NCBI GenBank assembly: GCA_013331925.1
Contig: DUFJ01000116.1
Span: 259-5,587 of the forward strand
From: Candidatus Iainarchaeum sp.
GTDB lineage: Archaea; Iainarchaeota; Iainarchaeia; Iainarchaeales; UBA10191
Reading direction: 5' to 3'
DNA length: 5,329 bases
In this document: one piece after another, positions 1 through 4,866 of the stretch
Position numbering within the stretch: position 1 is the first letter of the stretch
Layout: each line of letters begins with the position of its first letter
Program-made: the position numbers and the translations under genes
Notes under the pieces: generated by a model
What the model saw: only the letters and a program-made list of their open reading frames with translations
Database searches by the model: none
What the model was told of the DNA's origin: nothing

Positions 1-59
1 GCGCATGCAGCGCAGCCTATGCAGTTTGGCCTGTCATGCTCTATCTTGTAGTTTGCCAT
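1..59 (-). CDS. 4Fe-4S ferredoxin, N-terminal fragment (gene cut by the left window edge)
   Basis: Reading the minus strand from an ATG at 59 gives 19 residues before the edge: MANYKIEHDRPNCIGCAAC. The start, with a short beta strand and then a C-x-x-C-x-x-C run (Cys 13, 16, 19), is the typical beginning of small archaeal ferredoxins that carry electrons through [4Fe-4S] clusters in the cytoplasm. The remaining cysteines and the second cluster motif lie outside the window, so whether it holds one or two clusters cannot be seen. It lies 38 bases after the stop of the membrane-protein gene at 98-643, in the same direction. A TTTTAAA box (97-103, read on the minus strand) overlapping that stop is about 41 bases before the ATG and could give it its own promoter. 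The alternative plus-strand reading of the same bases gives only short meaningless tails. Confidence 0.8.
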   Translation of the reverse strand, partial: MANYKIEHDRPNCIGCAAC

Positions 60-97
60 TAGTAAAGCCTTTTTGAATTTGTGAAAGAGGAAAGCGT

Positions 98-643
98 TTA
101 AAACCTTAATTGCTTGTCCACAAGCAGGTGTGTCAGAAAGCCCAAAAAGCCAAACAGCGCAAGGAAGAAAGCATTGAGAAAAGACCAGTAGATTAAAAGC
201 CCGAAAACAAACAGGAATACTGAAAACTCCAGCAGTGCCTTTCTTGAATGGAATGCCTTTTCGCTTCCTAAGCTTAAGGGCTTGATTTTTTGCGAGAGAA
301 TGTAGTAAATGAATACTGGAGTGAAAAACAACGCAAGCCTTTTTTTAATCCAGCCTGCTTTTTTCCCTTCTTTTGGGAAAAAACTGTCCAGGTCTGGAAG
401 AAAGTTCGCGTAAAGGAATGCTAGCAAGGAAATAAACAATGCCCCAAACACTACCTCTCCAGCAAGCAACCCAATGATAATGTAGAAGACAACTATTGGA
501 AGTATGATTCTTTTAAAACTCCACTGCAAAAAACCCCAATGCTCCGAAAGCTCTTGCAAAATCTTGTCAGCATCAACAAATGGGGGGAGGGTTTTTGAAG
601 CATTGGATTTTTCCAAAGCCTTGTTCAGCAAACGCCTTGCCAT
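98..643 (-). CDS. Small integral membrane protein, YdjM/DUF457-type metal-dependent hydrolase family
   Basis: This 181-residue protein has a basic, polar N-terminus (about residues 1-44) and then four to five hydrophobic segments (about 46-62, 64-80, 104-117, 138-153, 156-172). Between them lie the acidic and histidine motifs LPDLDS (82-87), FHSRK (131-135) and THLLVDK (171-177). This spacing (PDxD, then HxRK in place of the family's HR, then G...H...D before the C-terminus) is that of the membrane-bound YdjM/DUF457 group, annotated as putative metal-dependent hydrolases. The substrate is unknown and the family is poorly characterised. The usual N-terminal histidine of the family (in a tHxxxG context) is not evident, so catalysis is not certain. 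The ATG at 643 lies about 28 bases from the TTTAAAA box at 668-674, which fits a leaderless message. The gene is divergent from the exchanger and precedes the ferredoxin by 38 bases, so the two may be co-transcribed. Confidence 0.7.
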   Translation of the reverse strand: MARRLLNKALEKSNASKTLPPFVDADKILQELSEHWGFLQWSFKRIILPIVVFYIIIGLLAGEVVFGALFISLLAFLYANFLPDLDSFFPKEGKKAGWIKKRLALFFTPVFIYYILSQKIKPLSLGSEKAFHSRKALLEFSVFLFVFGLLIYWSFLNAFFLALFGFLGFLTHLLVDKQLRF

Positions 644-663
644 TATTAGTTCTTTTGTGCAAA

Positions 664-678
664 AGCCTTTAAAAGGAA
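664..678. promoter_or_regulatory. Near-palindromic TATA box shared by two divergent genes
   Basis: The sequence CCTTTAAAAGG (666-676) contains a TTTAAAA core and is almost its own reverse complement. Its centre, near 671, is 28 bases from the ATG at 643 (minus) and 35 bases from the ATG at 706 (plus). With the usual archaeal spacing of about 25-27 bases from TATA centre to transcription start, the minus transcript would begin at or next to its ATG and the plus transcript with a leader of about 9 bases. No other convincing TATA box lies in this 62-base spacer; CTAAATATT (684-692) is too close to the plus-strand start. Confidence 0.55.
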
Positions 679-705
679 AAAAACCTAAATATTCAGAGTG
701 TTCTC

Positions 706-1635
706 ATGCTACTTGACTTTCTTGTTTTTGCTGTTTCGCTCTTGGTGCTTGCAAAATCCGCAGACATTGCTGTAAGGCAGGTCATAAGGATTGCAAGGCA
801 TTACAGCATCAGCGATTTCACAGCAGGCTTTATACTAATCGCTGTCGCAACCTCGGTGCCTGAACTGCTGGTTGGAATTTTCTCTTCAATGTCCAATGCA
901 GGAGGCATCAGCGTTGGCAATGTGCTGGGAGCAAACATTGTTGACTTGCTTTTAGTGATGGGCTTGCTGGTTTTTTTCTATAAGGTCAGCGTGGTGGACA
1001 AAAAACTTGTTGAAAACTCCCAGGTAATGCTTTTCCTAACCTTCATTCCCCTGGTTTTCCTGCTTTCAGGCAGCGTTGAAAGAAGCGAAGGCCTTGTGCT
1101 ATTGCTGCTTTTCCTGCTTTACTGCTTTTTTGCATTCAAGCAAAAAATCTCCGTTGGAATAAAGGCAAGGGACGGCTTGAAAATTTCAAAGCCTTTCCTG
1201 ATTCTTGGCTTTAGCCTCTTGCTGCTTTTCATAAGCTCGAGGTTTTTAGTTGATTCCACCATAAGCATTGCAACATTCTTGCAAGTTCCTCAGTCCTTGA
1301 TTGCTGTAGTTATTGTTTCATTAGGAACTACTGTTCCGGAGCTTGCCACTGCCTTGAGCGCTGCAAGGCTCAAGCGTTTTGAGATAGCCTTTGGCGATTT
1401 GGTTGGAAGCGTTATAGTAAACAGCACTCTAGTGCTTGGAGTTGCAGCTGTGATAAGGCCTTTGGTTTTCAATCAGCAGGTCATTTTCACTGCAGTATTC
1501 TTCCTGGTTATTGCAGAATTATTGATTGTGGGCTTGGCTACTTTGCAGAAAAGGCTTGACAGGAAAATAGGCCTTACATTGCTTTCCTTTTACTTTCTCT
1601 TCCTGCTTGCGGAAATAGGGTTTGTAAACTTTTAG
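706..1635 (+). CDS. Cation/calcium exchanger of the CaCA family (NCX/YrbG-like)
   Basis: This 309-residue polytopic membrane protein has the duplicated, inverted alpha repeats of Ca2+/cation antiporters. Alpha-1 holds ATSVPEL (48-54) followed by GNVLGANIVD (71-80). Alpha-2 holds GTTVPEL (207-213) followed by GDLVGSVIVN (230-239). Each repeat has the essential glutamate (E53, E212). About ten hydrophobic segments fit the ten-helix fold, and the length is close to the archaeal exchanger NCX_Mj. It should move Ca2+ or another divalent cation against Na+ or H+ across the cytoplasmic membrane; ion choice cannot be read with confidence. Using the NCX_Mj ligand positions as I remember them, the alpha-1 site Asn is Asp here (D80), the alpha-2 site Asp is Asn (N239), and the alpha-1 Ser is Ala (A76). 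The ATG follows a possible TATA box at 668-674. The stop converges on ftsZ with 72 bases between, where ATTTTTG (1651-1657) could end transcription. Confidence 0.92.
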   Translation: MLLDFLVFAVSLLVLAKSADIAVRQVIRIARHYSISDFTAGFILIAVATSVPELLVGIFSSMSNAGGISVGNVLGANIVDLLLVMGLLVFFYKVSVVDKKLVENSQVMLFLTFIPLVFLLSGSVERSEGLVLLLLFLLYCFFAFKQKISVGIKARDGLKISKPFLILGFSLLLLFISSRFLVDSTISIATFLQVPQSLIAVVIVSLGTTVPELATALSAARLKRFEIAFGDLVGSVIVNSTLVLGVAAVIRPLVFNQQVIFTAVFFLVIAELLIVGLATLQKRLDRKIGLTLLSFYFLFLLAEIGFVNF

Positions 1636-1707
1636 TCCTTAAATCCTGAAATTTTTGAAATTGCAATTCCACCAAAAACTATTTTCCCAAGCCTCACCAA
1701 ACTGCCT

Positions 1708-2778
1708 CTAAATTTCAATAAGCCCTTTCTTTAATTTTCCGTCCATTCCTCTAACAGCGTATTTTCCAGCGCCAGCACTTGTCCTTCCAGTCTCTCTTTC
1801 CACTCTTCCTCCCCTGAAAGGAGAGGGAATGCCTGCAAAAATCGCTATTACCTCAATCTTGCCCTCAAATTCCTGGCTTACCCTTGCTCCCCACACTACA
1901 TTTGCTTCAGGGCTTACTCTCTGCGTTAACAATTCTCCAATGCTTTTTGCCTCTCCTAAAGTTAAATCACTGCCTCCAGTAATGTGGATTAAAACCCCGG
2001 TAGCGTCATTCACTTCAACATCCAGCAACGTATTGTTCAAAGTGTCCTGCACGACCTCTCCAATCCTGTCGCTAACGCTCCTTGCCTCTCCAACAGCGAG
2101 CAAGCTTACTCCCTTATTGCTCAACGCTGCTCTAACATCAGAAAAATCCAAATTTATTAGAGAAGGCTGCGTGATTGTTTCACTGATTCCCTTGACTGTT
2201 TTCGCAATCAACTCATCCACTACCTTAAAAGCATCATTAACAGGAAGATTAGGCACTAATTCCACAAGCCTGTTATTGTTGATGACTATTACAGCATCGC
2301 TTTTTTCAGCCAATGCCACAATTCCATCCTCTGCCTTTAAAGTCCTTGACCTTTCCAAATCAAAAGGAAAAGTCACAATGCTGCAGACTATTGCTCCCTG
2401 CTGTTTTGCAATTTCCGCAATTACCGGAGAAGCTCCAGTACCAGTGCCTCCGCCCATTCCAGCAGTCAAAAAAAGCAAGCTTGTTCCTTCCAAAACCTTT
2501 CCCAAGGCAGTCTTTGAAGCCTCAGCAGCCCTTGCCCCTTTTTCCACAAACCCTCCAGTCCCGACTCCTTGAGTTACAGACTTTCCAATTAACACCTTGA
2601 TCAATTCGTCATTTATTGCAGAAAGCTGCTGCTTGTCAGTATTCACAGCCACCAATCCCCAAGTTCCGGAAATTCCCAACTGGCTCATTCTATTTACAGA
2701 ATTGCATCCAGCCCCTCCAACCCCTAGAACAAGGATTTTCGGAGTTTCATTCACTCCAATGCTTGACTCGTCAGCCAT
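1708..2778 (-). CDS. ftsZ: Cell division protein FtsZ
   Basis: This tubulin-like GTPase polymerises at midcell to form the division ring. Counting from the ATG at 2778 (MADESSIGVN...), the 356-residue protein has the nucleotide-binding loop LGVGGAGCN (18-26), the tubulin signature GMGGGTGTG (107-115), TFPFDLERS (136-144), the ribose/guanine region NNNRLVELVPNLPVNDAF (167-184) and the T7 catalytic loop NLDFSD (209-214), whose aspartates complete the GTPase site of the neighbouring subunit. The C-terminal domain runs to about 318 and ends in a short basic tail finishing KKGLIEI, a possible docking peptide for SepF or other partners (inference). An in-frame upstream ATG at 2886 would add 36 residues. 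I reject it because that stretch overlaps the TATA box and is not FtsZ-like. No Shine-Dalgarno precedes the chosen ATG (a T-run does). The gene is divergent from the SRP RNA. FtsZ1 versus FtsZ2 cannot be decided by eye. Confidence 0.97.
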   Translation of the reverse strand: MADESSIGVNETPKILVLGVGGAGCNSVNRMSQLGISGTWGLVAVNTDKQQLSAINDELIKVLIGKSVTQGVGTGGFVEKGARAAEASKTALGKVLEGTSLLFLTAGMGGGTGTGASPVIAEIAKQQGAIVCSIVTFPFDLERSRTLKAEDGIVALAEKSDAVIVINNNRLVELVPNLPVNDAFKVVDELIAKTVKGISETITQPSLINLDFSDVRAALSNKGVSLLAVGEARSVSDRIGEVVQDTLNNTLLDVEVNDATGVLIHITGGSDLTLGEAKSIGELLTQRVSPEANVVWGARVSQEFEGKIEVIAIFAGIPSPFRGGRVERETGRTSAGAGKYAVRGMDGKLKKGLIEI

Positions 2779-2809
2779 AAAAAAAACCAATAATAGTATG
2801 ATAAGCTGG

Positions 2810-2818
2810 TTTAAATAA
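2810..2818 (-). promoter_or_regulatory. TATA box for ftsZ
   Basis: On the minus strand this reads TTATTTAAA, preceded by an A-rich stretch. Its centre (about 2814) is 36 bases from the ftsZ ATG at 2778, so transcription should start near 2788 and leave a leader of about ten bases without a ribosome-binding site. Confidence 0.5.
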
Positions 2819-2869
2819 TTTTCTAAACGGTCTTTTTTCGTGTAAAAAAATCCCTGCTTTAAAAGCCTG

Positions 2870-2878
2870 TTTAAAATT
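2870..2878 (+). promoter_or_regulatory. TATA box for the SRP RNA gene
   Basis: TTTAAAATT is centred at 2874, 26 bases before the start of helix 1 of the SRP RNA at 2900, the expected spacing for an archaeal promoter. A second box, TTTAAAA at 2858-2864, lies further upstream and is less well placed. The ftsZ promoter faces the other way about 60 bases off. Confidence 0.6.
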
Positions 2879-2899
2879 CTTTCCACGCCAGATTATTTC

Positions 2900-3172
2900 G
2901 TGAGCTAGGCTGGGATGTTAGCAGTATCCTGTATCGGCAAATCTGCTCTAGGCCGGGCCGAAGCCTTCAAGGCGAATGCCAAAGGTTTCCAAAACCTTTG
3001 CTTGAGGCCGTTGACCTTTTGTCCTTAAAGGCGTCTTGCATGAAAGAACCCCGCCAGGTTCGGAAGAAAGCAACGGTAGTTCAGGCAATGCGTGCTTCAA
3101 GGGTAACGAAAGCGAGGCGCTTGCAAAGTTCATTTTGGGAATTCTTTCCACTCCACTTGAGGGCTCGCTCAC
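2900..3172 (+). ncRNA. Archaeal signal recognition particle RNA (7S/SRP RNA)
   Basis: This is the RNA scaffold of the particle that targets nascent membrane and secreted proteins to the translocon, working with SRP54 and SRP19. The ends pair as the archaeal helix 1 (GTGAGC 2900-2905 with GCTCAC 3167-3172). The Alu domain shows helix 2 (GGC 2908-2910 / GCC 2957-2959), helix 3 (GGAT 2913-2916 / ATCC 2926-2929), helix 4 (CGGC 2935-2938 / GCCG 2952-2955), and a five-base loop-loop pairing (AGCAG 2920-2924 with CTGCT 2943-2947). The first loop holds a TGTTA that fits UGUNR. Helix 5 starts with 2962-2971 / 3156-3165. Helix 8 carries the SRP54 site: CAGG (3055-3058), TTC, GGAA tetraloop (3062-3065), GAA, AGCA (3069-3072). 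Outside these, CCG (3051-3053) pairs with CGG (3074-3076) and GAAC (3046-3049) with GTTC (3079-3082). At about 273 bases it is a little shorter than the usual ~300. Ends are inferred from pairing and may shift by a few bases. Confidence 0.93.
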
Positions 3173-3181
3173 ATTCTAAGC

Positions 3182-3206
3182 CTTTTTCTTTTACAAAAAG
3201 AAAAAG
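3182..3206 (+). terminator. T-rich hairpin after the SRP RNA, probable terminator
   Basis: CTTTTTCTTTT (3182-3192) and its exact reverse complement (3196-3206) flank a three-base loop. The first arm is an interrupted T-run ten bases after the SRP RNA 3' end, and archaeal RNA polymerase terminates at such T-runs. The perfect 11-base inverted repeat is more than a plain T-run needs, so the RNA may also fold there if read-through occurs. Confidence 0.55.
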
Positions 3207-3212
3207 TCTCCA

Positions 3213-3235
3213 GTCGTTCCAAAAAGAAAAACGAC
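3213..3235 (+). repeat. Stem-loop 2 of three between SRP RNA and tRNA
   Basis: GTCGTT (3213-3218) pairs with AACGAC (3230-3235) around an 11-base A-rich loop. It follows the terminator hairpin by six bases and directly abuts the next stem-loop. Function unknown. Confidence 0.4.
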
Positions 3236-3256
3236 GCATTAGCTTTCAGCTAATGC
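3236..3256 (+). repeat. Stem-loop 3 of three between SRP RNA and tRNA
   Basis: GCATTAGCT (3236-3244) and AGCTAATGC (3248-3256) form a perfect nine-base stem with the loop TTC. It starts on the base after the second stem-loop, so the two could stack. No T-run follows directly, which argues against a classical terminator. Confidence 0.5.
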
Positions 3257-3327
3257 ATCTTGGATTTGAAAAGAATTGGCGGTTGTTTTTTAATCGTTTT
3301 CAATTTCAATTTTCAAAGCAATTGACA

Positions 3328-3400
3328 GCCTTCGTAGCTCAGTAGGTAGAGCATCTGACTGTTAATCAGGTGGTCGGTGGTTCGAGTCCACCCGAAGGCG
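3328..3400 (+). tRNA. tRNA-Asn (anticodon GTT)
   Basis: All four arms of this 73-base tRNA pair. Acceptor: GCCTTCG (3328-3334) with CGAAGGC (3393-3399). D stem: GCTC (3337-3340) with GAGC (3349-3352). Anticodon stem: 3354-3358 with 3366-3370, loop CTGTTAA, anticodon GTT at 3361-3363, reading Asn codons AAC and AAT. T stem: GGTGG (3376-3380) with CCACC (3388-3392), loop TTCGAGT. The discriminator base is G (3400), as usual for Asn. CCA is not encoded and there is no intron. A T-run (3402-3408, then 3410-3415) follows at once and should end transcription. A weak TATA-like TTTTTAAT lies at 3286-3293; otherwise the tRNA could be read from the SRP RNA promoter. Confidence 0.97.
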
Positions 3401-3416
3401 CTTTTTTTCTTTTTTA
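3401..3416 (+). terminator. T-run terminator after tRNA-Asn
   Basis: CTTTTTTTCTTTTTTA begins one base after the tRNA discriminator position. Two runs of seven and six T on the transcript strand are a typical archaeal terminator and need no hairpin. Confidence 0.6.
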
Positions 3417-3454
3417 AAGCATCATTAAAGATACTTTTTTATTCTAAAAAACTC

Positions 3455-3463
3455 TTTTTAAAA
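3455..3463 (+). promoter_or_regulatory. TATA box for the 95-residue basic protein
   Basis: TTTTTAAAA is centred at 3459, 24 bases before the ATG at 3483. This puts the transcription start on or next to the ATG, suggesting a leaderless message, and favours this ATG over the in-frame TTG at 3471. Confidence 0.5.
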
Positions 3464-3482
3464 CAGGTTTTTGAAATTGAGA

Positions 3483-3770
3483 ATGCCAATAGCGCTTAAA
3501 ACAGTTAAAGGGCCTAGAAAAACTTGGCTTCAAAGGTTTGCTGGCTGGAGAAAATTCAGGAAAGAAACAGCTGATTTGAGGGCGAAAATCTCCAGAACCA
3601 ATGCAAGAATTCGTTCAATGCGTGCAGGGCTTAAAAAAGCAGTTAAAAAATCAGAAAGGCTTGGCAAAAACTTAGTTCCTGCAAGCTTGCGTTGGGAAAT
3701 CAGGCAAGAAGAAGAACAGTTGGAATATCTTGAAACTAAACTGAATAAAGCAAGAGCAAAAACGCAATAA
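3483..3770 (+). CDS. Hypothetical small, very basic, helical protein
   Basis: I do not recognise this 95-residue protein. It is strongly basic (27 Lys/Arg against 9 Asp/Glu), has no cysteine, no signal peptide and no membrane segment. Residues about 22-60 and 70-93 look like two long amphipathic helices, probably coiled-coil, separated by a short break with proline (GKNLVPASL, 61-69). The first helix is rich in Lys/Arg, while the second holds most of the acidic residues (WEIRQEEEQLEYLE). Such a charge pattern would suit binding to nucleic acid or the ribosome, or a helical hairpin, but this is inference. The start is the ATG at 3483, with a TATA box 24 bases upstream; the TTG at 3471 would add only four residues. 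It stands alone after tRNA-Asn and converges with the next gene, 43 bases away. Codon and amino-acid use resemble the neighbours. Confidence 0.75.
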   Translation: MPIALKTVKGPRKTWLQRFAGWRKFRKETADLRAKISRTNARIRSMRAGLKKAVKKSERLGKNLVPASLRWEIRQEEEQLEYLETKLNKARAKTQ

Positions 3771-3813
3771 AATCTGCTTTTGCAAAAATTATTTTCTTAA
3801 AAAAAATTAAAAA

Positions 3814-4041
3814 CTAGACCGTGAGGATTTTTTTCGTTTGGTCTAAAGTGTAAAGCTTGTGCTTTCCAACGCCTGTGACATCAACAGAGTCTGCAGTGCT
3901 GCCGTCATGCTCGTACTCTTTCTTGCAGTCTAAAACCTGCTTCCAAGTGACATTCTTTAAAGCATCCATAAAGCTCTTGGATTCAAACTTTGCGAAAGTC
4001 CTAGAGCTTCTCTCAGTGCCTACAGAAATGTAAAATTGCAT
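3814..4041 (-). CDS. Hypothetical 75-residue protein
   Basis: I do not recognise this small soluble protein. It begins with a probable beta strand (MQFYISVGTE), followed by a polar segment, a probable helix (SKSFMDALKNVTWKQVLDCKKEY, about 21-43, with the only cysteine at 39), then a Asp/Ser/Gly-rich turn and one or two strands to the end (KHKLYTLDQTKKILTV). It has no membrane segment or signal peptide. The opening strand with FAKFESKSFMDALK gives a beta-then-helix order seen in many small archaeal proteins but does not identify a family. On the minus strand TATTAACTA (4063-4071) is centred 26 bases before the ATG at 4041, suggesting its own leaderless transcript rather than read-through from the flavin reductase 77 bases upstream. 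The chance that it is a spurious reading frame is small but real. Confidence 0.65.
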   Translation of the reverse strand: MQFYISVGTERSSRTFAKFESKSFMDALKNVTWKQVLDCKKEYEHDGSTADSVDVTGVGKHKLYTLDQTKKILTV

Positions 4042-4084
4042 AATACAATAAGAGCCAAAGAGTAGTTAATACAGCGCAATCCTT

Positions 4085-4112
4085 GGCTTTTCGCGCTTTC
4101 AACTAAAAAGCC
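4085..4112 (-). terminator. Weak hairpin after the flavin reductase gene
   Basis: GGCTTTT (4085-4091) and AAAAGCC (4106-4112) can pair around a 14-base loop. On the minus strand the first arm reads GGCTTTTT just after the reductase stop at 4119, so the T-run may end that transcript before the next gene's promoter. Confidence 0.35.
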
Positions 4113-4118
4113 CGAGAT

Positions 4119-4844
4119 TCAATATCCTGAAAACTCTTCAGTCACTATATTGCCTGATTTTATTTTCCCTACAGCCAAGACTTGCCTCATTGCAGAAACC
4201 ATTGCGTTAGGGCCTGAAATGTAAAAAATCGCGTTCTTCAATTCTGGAACATTCTCTTCAATCATCTTAAATTTAATCCTTCCAGTAGGATATTTCCAGT
4301 CTTTAACTCCTTCAAGTTGTGTAATTGTTGGAAAAAACTTGAAATTCTGGTTTTGCTTGGCGAATTTTTCAAAATCATGCAAGAAAGCTGTTGCTGAAGG
4401 AGTGCGGTTTGAATAGAACAGGAAAAGCTTGTGAGGCTTTTTTTCCAATCCAGCAGTTTCTATAATGCTGCGTATTGGAGTAATGCCGATTCCTCCAGCC
4501 AAAAACACTGCAGACTGTTTGGCATCATCGTGCAGCACAAAGCTTCCCCTTGCGGAGCTTACGCTGATTTTAGTCCCTAAAGAAATTTGCTTCAAGGAAT
4601 TCTTGAATGCAGAATCGCGCATTCGCGTTGCAAACATTATTGAGCCTTTTTCCAACGGAGAGCTTGCGATAGAAAAAGGCCGTGTTTTTCCCTTAATGTC
4701 ATTGAATGGCGGTTTTTCCAAGGTAAAGTCTGCATACTGGCCTGCAATGAATGGAAAATTGCTTCCTGAAGTGTCTAGGGTGAAAGCCATTGTTTCTTCA
4801 GCGATTTCCTTCCTTTCCTTCAAGGGAAAATAATAGTCTGGCAT
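4119..4844 (-). CDS. Ferredoxin-NADP reductase-like FAD/NAD(P)-binding oxidoreductase
   Basis: This 241-residue protein has the two-domain layout of the ferredoxin-NADP reductase family. The N-terminal barrel (about 1-107) holds FIAGQYADF (32-40) and the FAD-binding RPFSIASSP (55-63), where R55, S58 and neighbours contact the flavin. The C-terminal Rossmann domain holds AGGIGITPIRS (116-126) for the pyrophosphate of NAD(P), FYSNRTPSATAF (143-154), and YISGPNAMV (208-216). It ends FSGY, whose last Tyr may stack on the flavin. The family usually has Cys before GP in the last motif; here it is Ser (S210). No Fe-S domain is attached, so it likely exchanges electrons with a separate carrier such as ferredoxin, or reduces another acceptor. 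The ATG at 4844 is chosen: a TATA box lies 27 bases upstream, and the in-frame TTG at 4862 adds only six residues. NADH versus NADPH preference cannot be read. Confidence 0.9.
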   Translation of the reverse strand: MPDYYFPLKERKEIAEETMAFTLDTSGSNFPFIAGQYADFTLEKPPFNDIKGKTRPFSIASSPLEKGSIMFATRMRDSAFKNSLKQISLGTKISVSSARGSFVLHDDAKQSAVFLAGGIGITPIRSIIETAGLEKKPHKLFLFYSNRTPSATAFLHDFEKFAKQNQNFKFFPTITQLEGVKDWKYPTGRIKFKMIEENVPELKNAIFYISGPNAMVSAMRQVLAVGKIKSGNIVTEEFSGY

Positions 4845-4866
4845 GTTTTGAATTTTTGTCAAATTC

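Noticed and set aside
3..62. Hydrophobic plus-strand tail ending at a TAG at 60-62, possibly the end of a membrane protein
   Set aside because: The minus-strand reading of the same bases is a clear ferredoxin start with CxxCxxC, so this is its shadow.
1829..2572. Long open frame on the plus strand opposite ftsZ (247 codons)
   Set aside because: It is the antisense shadow of a strongly conserved gene; the Ser/Pro/Leu-rich product has no recognisable motif.
2779..2886. In-frame N-terminal extension of FtsZ by 36 residues from an ATG at 2886
   Set aside because: It would cover the ftsZ TATA box and overlaps the SRP RNA promoter; its residues do not look like FtsZ, while MADESSIGVNETPKILVLG is a typical start.
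3182..3256. Hairpin row as a CRISPR array or IS terminal repeats
   Set aside because: The three inverted repeats differ from each other in sequence and spacing, with no direct repeats, spacers, transposase or target duplication.
2948..3345. Open frames on both strands across the SRP RNA
   Set aside because: The conserved pairing of the SRP RNA explains the bases, and one frame runs into the tRNA; products are low in plausibility.
3328..3400. tRNA-Asn as an integration (att) site
   Set aside because: No second copy of the tRNA 3' end and no integrase gene are visible in the window.
4465..4833. Plus-strand open frame opposite the flavin reductase
   Set aside because: It is an antisense shadow; the minus strand shows all family motifs in order.
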